NCBI GenBank assembly: GCA_016212925.1
Contig: JACRDF010000031.1
Span: forward strand, 1 to 64,000
DNA length: 64,000 bases
Direction: 5' to 3'
From: Desulfomonile tiedjei
GTDB lineage: Bacteria; Desulfobacterota; Desulfomonilia; Desulfomonilales; Desulfomonilaceae
The translations under genes and the position numbers were made by a program. Of the stretch, positions 42,729-52,468 are shown piece by piece. The notes under the pieces were generated by a model. The model searched no databases. It saw nothing but the letters and a program-made list of their open reading frames with translations, and was not told the DNA's origin. Each line of letters opens with the position of its first letter. Position 1 is the stretch's first letter.

Positions 42729-43424
42729 TTTGAAACCTCCCATCCGTTGGACTCAACCCAACAAGTAGCGTGCTTTTTATGACGAGAGGCGTCTGAAATC
42801 AAGTTTTTTAGGAGTAAAACTCATATGGACGCCTACTGCACGACGTAAGCATTCACTGACGTGCGGGAGTTCTTGCCGTCATTCAGGCGAAGGCCGGAAT
42901 CCGGTCTTTTCAATCCCGCGTTCCGCGCGGGACTGGACCCGGCTTTCGCCGGGGTGACGATTTCGGCTGATGGGGTTCTCTTCAGGTCAACAAAATTGAT
43001 TCTTCGGCTCCTCTCCCCAGCGCATCTGAATGGTTACCTTCACGATCTTATTTACCGTTGACTAAACAAATTGTTTGATTCATGATATTGAACGAATAGA
43101 CCGTTCAAGTTAAGGGCTGCGAGAATCCAATGTAGTGACACTGGACGCCGCATACTCTTTGGCAGGCAGGCAGATGGCCTAGTACAATGTGACAGGCACT
43201 TCTGCACCGGATAATTAGTCGTTGGCCAAGGAACCCGCAAACCAATCATACTTTGTTGGCCAAAACAGTAGGGGGGAGCAATTCCATTGTCAGAGTACTC
43301 AGATACGTGAGTCTCGTCTCATGCCATGAGTCTGTTGGGGGGTGTGTTTCCGGTCCGACCAAGAATTGCCGGTGACCGCGGAACGGAAACTGTACCAAAC
43401 CAGTGATACAATAGCTGGGTCAAA
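42729..43424. repeat. Intergenic region with a dispersed GC-rich inverted repeat
   Basis: At about 42873-42961 lies a unit with GTCATTCAGGCGAAGGCCGG at one end and CCGGCTTTCGCCGGGGTGAC at the other, with TCCCGCG/CGCGGGA inside. This sort of unit is widespread between genes in many proteobacteria. The remaining bases show no gene. Confidence 0.6.
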
Positions 43425-44147
43425 ATGTTTCCTATAATTGTAGCACTATCTTGTTTTGCTTTTCTTTTGTCCGCGTCGGCAGGGATGGGAGGATCATTAA
43501 TATTGGTGCCGACTTTGGCTCTGTTTTATGGAGGAAAGCAAGGGATAGCCATGGCAGCGTTATTGCTGGCCATGAACAACGTTTGGAAGGTAATCCTTTA
43601 TCGCAGGACCATGCCGATTCGGAAGGCTCTGGTGGTGATTCTCTGCACCATCATCGGAGCCGGGCTCGGGGCAAAAGTGATGGCATGGGCGCCGACCTGG
43701 ATTGTGGAATCGGCCGTCTTCGTCGCCATCGGTGCTTCCTTTTTGTACGAAATCCGCAATCGTGTAGGACCGACGGAGGAGCGTCGGCCGCACACAACTT
43801 TGTCGTCGGTATTCCTCGCTTTCTTTGCCGGGGCCACGTCCGGCTTCTCGGGGACATCGGGCCCTCTCAAGGGAATTGCCCTCAGGAAACTGGAGCTGGA
43901 TCGTTTCCATTTGGTCGGAGCCGCATCCGTAGTTTCGCTGGCTGGAGACGTTACAAAGGCCTCTGTGTTCTGTAATGAATCAATAGTACAGGAGCCGGCT
44001 ATGGCGTTGATGTTGTGGCTGTTGCCGCTTATGCCGCTGGCATCTACGATGGGCCGCAAGATCAACCGGGAACTGGGCGAAAAATCGTATGCAACCCTCT
44101 TCTGGCTTGTGATGGGTGCATATTGCATTCGGCTCGTTGCGGTGTAG
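43425..44147 (+). CDS. TauE/SafE-family sulfite exporter-like permease
   Basis: The 240-residue inner-membrane protein has about seven hydrophobic segments and the duplicated TauE/SafE pattern: SASAGMGGSLILVPTLALFY near the start and FFAGATSGFSGTSGPLKGIAL near residue 135. Members move sulfite, sulfoacetate or other organosulfur anions across the inner membrane. Length is normal. It stands alone, with a PQQ-like protein gene 61 bases downstream on the same strand. The substrate is not shown. Confidence 0.88.
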   Translation: MFPIIVALSCFAFLLSASAGMGGSLILVPTLALFYGGKQGIAMAALLLAMNNVWKVILYRRTMPIRKALVVILCTIIGAGLGAKVMAWAPTWIVESAVFVAIGASFLYEIRNRVGPTEERRPHTTLSSVFLAFFAGATSGFSGTSGPLKGIALRKLELDRFHLVGAASVVSLAGDVTKASVFCNESIVQEPAMALMLWLLPLMPLASTMGRKINRELGEKSYATLFWLVMGAYCIRLVAV

Positions 44148-44208
44148 CGGCATGCAGCCATAACCGACCAAGTGCGGCGTACTTCCACGACTAAAAGGCA
44201 GATGGGAC

Positions 44209-45252
44209 ATGAAAGGCACAAGCGAAACCATTTTCCCCTTTCCGTTCCCCTTGGGCGTGGCCGACCTCGCGATTAAGCGTGCGTACGTGGAATCCGCTCC
44301 GGTAGGTATTGATGGGATTGATTTGGACGCAGGCCGCGTCGTGTGGCACTCCAGCGAGGTGGGGCGACCCCTCCTGGCCCATGAAGCAGAGCTTGCGGTA
44401 TTGGTCCCGGAGTCTTACCAGGCAAATGCCTTTCGAATAGCCCTGTACCGTCCTCCCGATATCCAGCCTTCGTTCGTTTCGGAAAAAGTCGAGCTGCCGG
44501 AGTGGGTTTCGGTATTAAGTCGAGCCAAAGAGGACTTCTCATACCAGGTTCATTTGTCGGGAGACAGTTTGTCCATCGAATGGAGCGCCCGTAGCCGATA
44601 CAAAGGAGGTGCTCCCCCTCCTGTAGAGATCGAGCAGGCGGCCCGAAAGAACGAACACGGAGTTGTTCAAGTGAATATGGTAACAGGGAGCGCGGCCAGC
44701 CAAATTATCGGCGGGAGAGCAGTTCCCTCGACAGAAACTCCGGAAGTTCCGGGCCTGGCCTACAAACGGAACTATACGTTTCAAAGCGGGCCTTGGACAG
44801 TTGGCACCAAGGTCGCCGTGCTGGCCGGCCCACGCGAGCCGGGAACCGGGAAGGCACTTCTCAAGATCTCGGAACCAGATCGCTCGGATCAGATCGAGCG
44901 ATTTGAAATTGATCTCCCACACCCCGAACCACCTATTCTGTCGGAGGACGGTTTATACTTGATGCTGGAAAAACCCACCGGTGAAACCGGAACCGCAGTC
45001 GGTCCCCGCACGTACGAGCTGATTCGAACTGAAAAAGCCAGCGCGATATTGGAATTCACGGAAACGCAAGAAATAGAAGCTTTTGCGGTTTTGGGGGATC
45101 GCGTTTTTTATACTGTTTCAGCCGCGGCCTCACCGTTCGCCCCCCTTGCAGGCAGCCGAACATTGCGGGCGAGGGACCTGTTCACGGGACAAATATTGTG
45201 GGATTGCGAGCGGCCGAGCAGGCAGGTGCGTCCTGAGCAGCTCAGGCCGTGA
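44209..45252 (+). CDS. Hypothetical protein with PQQ-like propeller features
   Basis: The 347-residue product has no signal peptide. Two segments look like PQQ/outer-membrane-assembly propeller blades: GIDLDAGRVVWHSSEVGRPL near residue 38 and LRARDLFTGQILWDCE near the end. The middle is beta-rich without clear motifs. Such blades usually bind quinone cofactors or proteins, but the full set is not evident, so function is unknown. It is next to the BNR-repeat protein gene, 60 bases downstream, and both are probably in one transcript. Confidence 0.6.
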   Translation: MKGTSETIFPFPFPLGVADLAIKRAYVESAPVGIDGIDLDAGRVVWHSSEVGRPLLAHEAELAVLVPESYQANAFRIALYRPPDIQPSFVSEKVELPEWVSVLSRAKEDFSYQVHLSGDSLSIEWSARSRYKGGAPPPVEIEQAARKNEHGVVQVNMVTGSAASQIIGGRAVPSTETPEVPGLAYKRNYTFQSGPWTVGTKVAVLAGPREPGTGKALLKISEPDRSDQIERFEIDLPHPEPPILSEDGLYLMLEKPTGETGTAVGPRTYELIRTEKASAILEFTETQEIEAFAVLGDRVFYTVSAAASPFAPLAGSRTLRARDLFTGQILWDCERPSRQVRPEQLRP

Positions 45253-45312
45253 CTGAGGGAGTCCTGCTAGTTGTTTTGAACATGGCCATCTCAAAAGAGA
45301 GGAGTTAGGGAC

Positions 45313-47763
45313 ATGATTTATGACAGCACCAACGAAGAAGCCGCCTTGGCCAGGGGTGTTTCCAGAGGGCAGCTGGAAGTCATGCAGAATGCACTCGGAC
45401 TCACCAACGCGGATATCAGTAAACTCTCCGAGAAAGCTTTGCTCAAGGCCATTCGTAAGCTGGAGGCCCCGGACCGCCCGCGGCAGCGCGTGGCATATCA
45501 ACGTCTACAACTGGTCAACGATCGCGGTGAGATTCCGCCGAACGCCCAGCAGAATGCCCTTAGACAGCTCGATAGCATGCGCCTACGGGCACGAGCACCA
45601 CAGGTCGCGGGGGTCCCCAGCGGCCCGGCGATTGATGCAAAGAGCTTGGCGCCTCCTTTCCTGCCACTTGGAGCGGGGATTGCGCCGGGTGCGGCAAATT
45701 GGGTATCCATCGGCCCCGGGAACGTGGGTGGACGAACTCGTTCCATAGTGATACATCCCGCACGGCCTGACAGCATTTGGATAGGAAGCGTCGGAGGAGG
45801 GGTGTGGTTCAGCTCCAACGGCGGGGCATCGTGGGCACCTGTGGACGATTTTATGGCCAACTTGGCCGTCTGCTGCATGGTCATGGAGCCCACTAATCCG
45901 GATATCATTTACGCAGGGACCGGTGAAGGATTCCCAAACGTGGACGCTATTCGAGGCGCGGGGATCTTTAGGACTCAAGACGGAATTCATTGGTCTCAAA
46001 TTGGCTCGACCGTTACGCCGGATTTTTACTACATCAATCGCCTCGCCTGCGCAAGTGATGGTTCCGTGATGCTGGCAGCGACCAATACTGGCATCTGGAG
46101 GAGTGCGGACAGAGACCGGAGTGGCTGGACGAGGACCCTCGTCGCCGAGATTGCCGATGTGAAATTCAGTCCTACCGAAAGCCGCCGTGCTGTCGCAGGC
46201 GGCCTTAGAAACGGGATAGGTTACTGGTCGGACGATGGAGGCGTGAACTGGCATCAAGCGGCCGCCAACGGAGTGTGGAGCGGGAGAGTGGAGCTTGCTT
46301 ATTCCGTCAAAAATCCTTCGATCGTGTATGCTTCTGTCCAGGGCCAGTCTGGGGAGATATGGCGCTCAACTGATGGGGGCAAGACCTATAAGCAGATGCA
46401 GGGTCTGAGCGTTGAGGGCAGCATCGCGAAATTTCTTGGAAAACAGGGTTGGTATGACAACGTGATATGGGCCGGCGATCCCACCAACTCCGATCACGTC
46501 ATCGTGGGAGGTATAGACCTGTGGAGGAGTACCGATGGAGGCAATACGCTGCGCAGGGTCAGCAAGTGGGATGAGGCCGCGTCCGCTCACGCCGACCACC
46601 ACGCCATAGTGTCTCATCCCCACTTTGACGGCGCAACCAATAAAACTGTCTTCTTTGGGAACGATGGAGGAATCTATAAGACAGCTGACGTGACCACGGT
46701 TGGATCGGATGAGGAACGGCTTCTCGGTTGGGTCAAACTCGTGAACAACTATGGTGTCACCCAGTTCTACGGAGGCGCGGGAAACTCAACCACCGGCACC
46801 ATCGTCGGTGGCTCGCAGGACAATGGTACCGTCAGCTATCTCCCAGGTCAGGGCGCCTCGAAATGGGCAAACATATTTGGAGGTGACGGAGGATTTGTAG
46901 CATCCGATCCATCGGACGGCCGATACTTCTACGGCGAATATGTGAAGTTGACGCTTTTCCGAAATTCAAACGGCGCTGCAAACGATGACGATTGGCTGAA
47001 CAACCAGATCTGCGGCGTGTTCTGGAACACCGCTATTGGATACTGGGATTGGAAGCCATTACCGTTCACTATTCCAGATGCGAAAAGCGAAAACGCATTG
47101 TTCATTTCCCCCTTCATAATGGATCCGAACAACCCTGAGTGTATTCTAGCCGGAGGGCTGTCGCTCTGGCGAACAAATGATCCCAGAACTCCCAACACCA
47201 ATTCGACAGGCCCCTCATGGACCTCCATTAAGGGGGGCACCGGACAGTTCATAAGTGCCATAGCAGTTGCGCAGGGCAATCCGGACCTTATTTGGGTTGG
47301 ATACCTAGGCGGGGCATTGTACAAAACCGCGAACGGGACTAATAGTTCTCCATCCTGGCAGTTGGTTGACGACGATGGTTCGGTCGCCAAGCTGCCCAAT
47401 CGCTTCTGCACTCGGATTGTAATCGATCCGAGCGATCATCAGGTAGTGTACGTCATGTTCGGCGGCTACGAGAACACAAATCTCTGGAAGACGACTGATG
47501 GGGGCAGCACTTGGACAGGCCTAGGCAATGCATTGCCGGCAGCCCCCGTGCGAACGCTCGCGATCCATCCGAGGCAGAGAGATTTCCTCTATCTGGGCAC
47601 AGAGGTTGGGGTGTTCACCAGCGAAGACGGTGGGGCGAGTTGGTCTCCCACGAACGAGGGACCTACGAACTGTCCGGTTTATGAGCTTTTCTGGATGAAT
47701 GAGACGCTCGTGTGTGCAACCCACGGCCGGGGCATGTTCCAGATCGATCTATCAGGCGTTTAG
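45313..47763 (+). CDS. BNR/Asp-box repeat beta-propeller protein (sortilin/Ycf48-like)
   Basis: An 816-residue protein with at least six Asp boxes: SSNGGASW, SDDGGVNW, STDGGKTY, STDGGNTL, TTDGGSTW and SEDGGASW. These mark two or more seven- to ten-bladed propellers, preceded by about 130 helical residues and the typical opening SIGPGNVGGRTRSI. GAGG lies 11 bases before the ATG. There is no signal peptide, unlike most exported relatives. Such proteins bind carbohydrates or proteins; no sialidase active site is apparent. The PQQ-like gene upstream may be a partner. Confidence 0.82.
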   Translation: MIYDSTNEEAALARGVSRGQLEVMQNALGLTNADISKLSEKALLKAIRKLEAPDRPRQRVAYQRLQLVNDRGEIPPNAQQNALRQLDSMRLRARAPQVAGVPSGPAIDAKSLAPPFLPLGAGIAPGAANWVSIGPGNVGGRTRSIVIHPARPDSIWIGSVGGGVWFSSNGGASWAPVDDFMANLAVCCMVMEPTNPDIIYAGTGEGFPNVDAIRGAGIFRTQDGIHWSQIGSTVTPDFYYINRLACASDGSVMLAATNTGIWRSADRDRSGWTRTLVAEIADVKFSPTESRRAVAGGLRNGIGYWSDDGGVNWHQAAANGVWSGRVELAYSVKNPSIVYASVQGQSGEIWRSTDGGKTYKQMQGLSVEGSIAKFLGKQGWYDNVIWAGDPTNSDHVIVGGIDLWRSTDGGNTLRRVSKWDEAASAHADHHAIVSHPHFDGATNKTVFFGNDGGIYKTADVTTVGSDEERLLGWVKLVNNYGVTQFYGGAGNSTTGTIVGGSQDNGTVSYLPGQGASKWANIFGGDGGFVASDPSDGRYFYGEYVKLTLFRNSNGAANDDDWLNNQICGVFWNTAIGYWDWKPLPFTIPDAKSENALFISPFIMDPNNPECILAGGLSLWRTNDPRTPNTNSTGPSWTSIKGGTGQFISAIAVAQGNPDLIWVGYLGGALYKTANGTNSSPSWQLVDDDGSVAKLPNRFCTRIVIDPSDHQVVYVMFGGYENTNLWKTTDGGSTWTGLGNALPAAPVRTLAIHPRQRDFLYLGTEVGVFTSEDGGASWSPTNEGPTNCPVYELFWMNETLVCATHGRGMFQIDLSGV

Positions 47764-48299
47764 CATCTGGTCTATTTTTCACCAATGCGCTTTCCATTGA
47801 GTGATACGAATCCTTGTCCAACGGACAAGACCAGGATGAACTGAAGCTGGGCTTACTCGAACAACCGGACAAAACGTTTACCACGCGGGACGTTGGTGCC
47901 GTACCTTCAAAAACCCCTGGAAAAGGCGCTGAAACGACCATTGATAACCAATTCGGGAGGCTCATATGAAACCTCGCAGGGGCAGCAGAACACAGCGTGG
48001 ATCGGTGGAAAAGAAGAGGGAATTCTGTCTATTCGATTGCAGCTTCGTAAACTATGTCACAGAACTCGTGTAAAAGGCGAAACCCCATGCAATTACTGGG
48101 CGGGATCAACGGGCGGAACGATAAATGTGAGAAACCATAATGCTGTAACCAAGGGGAACCGTCCCGCGGGACGCGGGATTCCCCTTCGGTTCCGGAGCGA
48201 TGCGGTTCGCTTCGTTCACCGTATCCTACCAGGACCTGGCCGATGCCCAGGTTTTGTGCCGGATCCACCATTAGAATCAGAGGCGTTATTCAATCTCGA
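47764..48299. other. Convergent spacer without a recognised gene
   Basis: Contains a hairpin-prone segment near 48148-48180 (AAGGGGAA ... TTCCCCTT around CGTCCCGCGGGACG). No T run marks a terminator for either neighbour. Confidence 0.4.
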
Positions 48300-50933
48300 T
48301 CAGGGTGTGACGAATTCGTCGATAGTCTTCAAGGCATCGCCAAGCGCGGCAACGTTGGGGCCGCCGGCCTGGGCCATGTCCCGCCTTCCGCCTCCTGAAC
48401 CGCCCAAAACAATAGCAGCCTTCTTCGCGATCTCGCCTGCATTGAACCTTTTCGTGAGGTCTTTGGTCACAAGAGCTATCAGGAGAGCCTTGCCGTCGGC
48501 CTCGGCCCCCAGCAGCGCCACTCCCGAACCGAGCCTATCCTTGACACGATCCGCGTATTCTCGGAGGTCTTTCGGGTTGGACACGTCTTCGACTACTTGA
48601 GCCAGTACTTTGACGCCGCCTACTTCCCGAACGCCTTCCAGGATGTCCCTAGTTACACCCGCGGCCAGCTTGGCCTTGAGAACCTCCACCTCGCGTTCCT
48701 TGGCTTTCTTCTCTTCAATTAACTTGTCGAGCCTCCTGACAAGCTCCCCGCGAGAGCCTCGAAGATGTTCCGCAAGCTCACCCAGTTCATTCTCCAGGGA
48801 ACGAACGTAATCCAGAGAGCCTCTACCCGTAACCGCTTCGATACGACGCACACCAGCCGCGATTCCACCTTCACTCGTGATCTTGAAGAGGCCTATATCA
48901 CCGGTTCTGCGAGTATGCGTGCCTCCACACAGTTCCTTGCTGAAGTCGCCCATAGAAACCATGCGAACAGTGTCCCCGTATTTTTCGCCAAAAAGTGCGA
49001 TCGCGCCCTCCCCTGTGGCCTCAGTCATTGACATGGTTGTAGCTTGAACCTGAACATTCTCTTGTATCTTCCGGTTCACAAGATCTTCCACTCGAGCCAA
49101 TTCCTCCGGCGAAATGGACGAGAAATGCGTGAAGTCGAATCGCAGTCTTTGCGCTTCGACCAGCGAGCCGCTCTGCTTCACGTGGTCTCCCAGAACCTCT
49201 CTGAGAGCCCATTGCAGGAGATGAGTGGCTGAATGGTTGGACATGATGGAACGCCGATCCGGCTCATCCACCTTCAAGTTTACCTTGTCGCCCACTCTAA
49301 AGCTGCCGGCTTTGACCAGCCCTCGATGGACGATCAGGGTGGGAATAGGCTTCTGAGTGTCTTCGACCAGGATTTGGTCTCCGTTGTGACCTATGATTCC
49401 ACGATCTCCAACCTGTCCTCCCGATTCTCCATAAAAGGGTGTTCTGTCGGTAATGACTTCCACTCGTTCGCCGGGATTTGCATCGAGGACTTGCTCGCCG
49501 TCCTTTAAAATGACCTTAATGATGCCTGTATCGTCAAGGGTTTCATAACCGGTGAACTCAGTTGCGATCCCCTGGTCAACCAGTCCGCGCAGATGTCCGC
49601 CGTTTTCGCCCTTCATGCCGTCCCACGACTGGCGGGCCTTGGCTCGTTGCCCGGCCATTGCGGCATCAAATCCGGCATTGTCGACGACAAGTCCTGCTTC
49701 TCTGGCCAGATCCGTTGTAAGGTCCGGCGGAAAGCCGTATGTGTCGTAAAGGCGAAATGCAACGTCGCCGGGGAGGACCTTTTCCCCTCTGCCACGAACA
49801 CGTTTGGCCTCCTCCTCGAACAGAATCAAACCCCTTGCCAGGGTTTCGAGGAAACGTTCCTCTTCGTTTCGAATCACCTTTTCCACCAGCACCGCATGGG
49901 TTTCCAGCTCAGGGTAGGCGGAGGACATGTTCTCCACCACCACTCGAGAGGTGTCATAAAGAAAGGGCTCATTCAACCCTATGAATTTGCCGTAACGAAT
50001 GGCTCTTCTCAGAATACGGCGCAGCACATATCCGCGACCTTCGTTGGAAGGCAACACACCGTCAGAGATGAGAAACGCCGCTGCCCTGCTATGGTCCGCG
50101 ATCACCCTGATGGCGATGGAATCCAAATCGCGACCTTTGCACTCCTTGCCGGACAGTTCCTCTATCCGCAGGATTATCGGCCGGAACAGGTCCGACTCCC
50201 AGTTGCTCTTCACACCTTGCACCACAGCGGCGAGTCGTTCGAGCCCCAGGCCGGTATCGATGGATGGCTTGGGCAGAGCAGTCATTTTGCCGGACGAGTC
50301 TCTTTCAAACTGCATAAATACCAGATTCCACAGTTCCAGAAAGCGGTCACAATCACATCCGGGCGCGCAGTCCGGTCTGCCGCACCCGACCTCTTCGCCG
50401 AGGTCGATATGTATTTCTGAACATGGGCCGCAAGGGCCTGTGTCACCCATGCTCCAGAAATTGTCTTTTTCTCCCAGTTTTCCGATCGGGTTGGCGTTGG
50501 GACCGAGGACTTTGCGCCAGAGTTCCAGGGCTTCATCGTCGTCCCGGTAAACTGTCACGTGAAGCTGTTCTTTGGGGAGTCCTACGACCTCGGTCAGAAA
50601 CTCCCAGCCGAATGCAATTGCATCTTTCTTGAAATAGTCCCCAAAAGAGAAATTCCCCAGCATTTCAAAAAAAGTGTGGTGCCTGGCAGTATGTCCCACA
50701 TTTTCCAGATCGTTGTGCTTCCCGCTAACTCTGAGACACTTCTGAGCGGTCACTGCCCGGTTGAAAGGCCGCTTCTCTTCACCGGTAAAAATACTCTTGA
50801 ACTGGACCATTCCAGCATTGGTGAAAAGTAGAGTGGCATCCCCGGACGGTATTAGCGACGAGCTAGGCAGTCGGACATGGCTCCTCTCCTCGAAGTATTC
50901 CAGAAATTTTTCTCGCAGTTCAGCACCCGTCAT
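48300..50933 (-). CDS. alaS: Alanyl-tRNA synthetase
   Basis: The 877-residue enzyme charges tRNA-Ala. The class II catalytic domain opens MTGAELREKFLEYFEERSHV and has NAGMVQFKSIFTGEE, CLRVSGKHNDLENVG and HHTFFEMLGNFSFGDYFK. The editing domain has HSATHLLQWAL and CGGTHTRRTGDIG, the zinc-binding residues that remove mischarged Ser and Gly. A C-terminal coiled coil and oligomerisation domain with GGSGGGRRDMAQAGG follow. Length is as expected. GGAGG lies four bases before the ATG. Confidence 0.98.
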   Translation of the reverse strand: MTGAELREKFLEYFEERSHVRLPSSSLIPSGDATLLFTNAGMVQFKSIFTGEEKRPFNRAVTAQKCLRVSGKHNDLENVGHTARHHTFFEMLGNFSFGDYFKKDAIAFGWEFLTEVVGLPKEQLHVTVYRDDDEALELWRKVLGPNANPIGKLGEKDNFWSMGDTGPCGPCSEIHIDLGEEVGCGRPDCAPGCDCDRFLELWNLVFMQFERDSSGKMTALPKPSIDTGLGLERLAAVVQGVKSNWESDLFRPIILRIEELSGKECKGRDLDSIAIRVIADHSRAAAFLISDGVLPSNEGRGYVLRRILRRAIRYGKFIGLNEPFLYDTSRVVVENMSSAYPELETHAVLVEKVIRNEEERFLETLARGLILFEEEAKRVRGRGEKVLPGDVAFRLYDTYGFPPDLTTDLAREAGLVVDNAGFDAAMAGQRAKARQSWDGMKGENGGHLRGLVDQGIATEFTGYETLDDTGIIKVILKDGEQVLDANPGERVEVITDRTPFYGESGGQVGDRGIIGHNGDQILVEDTQKPIPTLIVHRGLVKAGSFRVGDKVNLKVDEPDRRSIMSNHSATHLLQWALREVLGDHVKQSGSLVEAQRLRFDFTHFSSISPEELARVEDLVNRKIQENVQVQATTMSMTEATGEGAIALFGEKYGDTVRMVSMGDFSKELCGGTHTRRTGDIGLFKITSEGGIAAGVRRIEAVTGRGSLDYVRSLENELGELAEHLRGSRGELVRRLDKLIEEKKAKEREVEVLKAKLAAGVTRDILEGVREVGGVKVLAQVVEDVSNPKDLREYADRVKDRLGSGVALLGAEADGKALLIALVTKDLTKRFNAGEIAKKAAIVLGGSGGGRRDMAQAGGPNVAALGDALKTIDEFVTP

Positions 50934-51396
50934 GATACCTCCGGACTGAGTCGGTCGGTCCGATTTTTCAGCTTTGACATCTTTCGTACAAAATAAAGAT
51001 TATGCCCGTAGACTTCTTGTGCAAGTCAGTCCGAACTTACTACGGCCGGACGTTTGCCGATAAGAGTCCGCTTGCCCTGGATGAATATTCTACAAGCGTG
51101 GCAAAGAGGCCTCGGGCCGATCTCCTCCGCCACAAACGCCGCTCCGACCGCGTAGCCGGCTCACCTTCGGAGACCCGCCGGAACCGCCACCAACCTTCTT
51201 CGTTGCTTGAAAGCGAACTCGAATCGCTCAGAAAGGGACTCGAATCAGCGGATTACCTGCTCGCACTTTGGCGGGAATCTTTTCGGAAACCTAAGCGATC
51301 CCGGAATTGCTAACATTATCACATTATTCAACGTCCTTGCAAGGGTTGCATGATCTTGTTATTCTCATCGGAATAGATACGCGGAGCTGAATACGT
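50934..51396. other. Divergent spacer upstream of alaS
   Basis: Should carry the alaS promoter. A 103-codon plus-strand frame at 51002-51313 lacks a good ribosome binding site and has an Arg/Ser-rich, shadow-like composition. No T-box or other leader was recognised. Confidence 0.4.
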
Positions 51397-51879
51397 ATGA
51401 GTATTCGTTTTCATTGTGACTGCGGAGCCTCCTTCGAGGTCCCCGACGATCAAGCGGGATTGGCGGGAAGATGCCTTGGATGCGGCACACAGTTGACCAT
51501 CCCTGAAAAGAGTCAGATCCCGGTAGACATTACTCCGGCCTCGGCTGACGCCCCGCCGGTGGATGAAGCCGCGGCCCCGAGGACAACATCCGTGCGCGGC
51601 CTTTATTGTCCCTTTTGCGGGGCCTTTACCGGGCATGAAGCCATCACTTGTCCCGGCTGCCGTAAAACCGTCAACCAGGAGCTACACCCGCCCAGCCAAA
51701 AGATTCCTTTTACGCCTTTGGACTGGCTGTTGGTCACTCTGCTGGCTCCTTCGGGATTGCTAACAGGCTTCATCCTGCTATTGGTGGGCAAGAGGAAGGG
51801 CCTGGACATGGTTGGAATAGCTGCCGCTTCCATGCTTATCTGGTGGTTTGTTTTCATCATTATGGGATGGATAGGGTAA
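51397..51879 (+). CDS. Zinc-ribbon membrane protein, hypothetical
   Basis: The 160-residue product has two zinc ribbons, FHCDCGASFEVPDD...RCLGCG (residues 6-29) and YCPFCGAF...ITCPGCRK (about 67-88), separated by an acidic Pro/Ala linker, and two C-terminal membrane segments (LDWLLVTLLAPSGLLTGFIL; VGIAAASMLIWWFVFIIMG). The ribbons should face the cytoplasm. Proteins of this build are common and mostly of unknown role. It is apparently transcribed alone. The first ribbon starts right after the ATG, which supports the chosen start. Confidence 0.75.
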   Translation: MSIRFHCDCGASFEVPDDQAGLAGRCLGCGTQLTIPEKSQIPVDITPASADAPPVDEAAAPRTTSVRGLYCPFCGAFTGHEAITCPGCRKTVNQELHPPSQKIPFTPLDWLLVTLLAPSGLLTGFILLLVGKRKGLDMVGIAAASMLIWWFVFIIMGWIG

Positions 51880-52468
51880 CGGGGTGATTGCCCATAGGCC
51901 GTAAAGTAAGGTTCGCCGCTTGCCATGAACCTGGCGTCCCGCAGGGACACTTTGATAGTAGCCGGGTGATTTATCGCCCGGTAAGCGACACAAGACAGTC
52001 TCCCGCGTCCCGGAGGGACGCAAGAAGCGGGAATGCTAGGATTCTTTTTTCAGGCGTCCCTCCGGGACGCGAGAAAGGTTTCTAGTTCACAGCTCACCCG
52101 GCAATGACGAAAATGTCTCAAAACCCTGAAATGGACGGAATTCAGAGTAGGGGCGCTTCGAGAAGCGCCCTGATTTCGGGCGGTTCACGAACCGCCCCTA
52201 CCCAAACGACCGCCCGGGTCATAATTATGAGACAGTCTCCGAATTGCCGGGCTACTATCACAAGGCCCCTCCGGGGCCGACAGCTAGTTACACGCTGCTT
52301 ATTTTAACACCTGTAAGGTGCTTGCCCCGCTATTAGTTCGGAAAAGCGCTTGGCTTTTCTTAGTATTTTAGTAAGATTTATTGTGCACGCGACATACTAA
52401 TTGGGAATGGGAGGGCCGACAAAATAGAATCCAAGACGACAAGCTCTTCTTCTCGAAGATGGGAATGG
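51880..52468. repeat. Intergenic region with palindromic repeats
   Basis: GCGTCCCGGAGGGACGC (52005-52021) recurs inverted at 52054-52070, and a variant lies near 51931. At 52147-52201 a unit with GTAGGGGCG/GCCCCTAC ends has two inner hairpins (GGGCGCTTC/GAAGCGCCC and GGGCGGTTC/GAACCGCCC). No gene is recognised. Confidence 0.65.

Noticed and set aside
51002-51313. 103-codon plus-strand frame between alaS and the zinc-ribbon gene
   Set aside because: Weak ribosome binding site and Arg/Ser-rich sequence without hydrophobic core; could be real but not supported.
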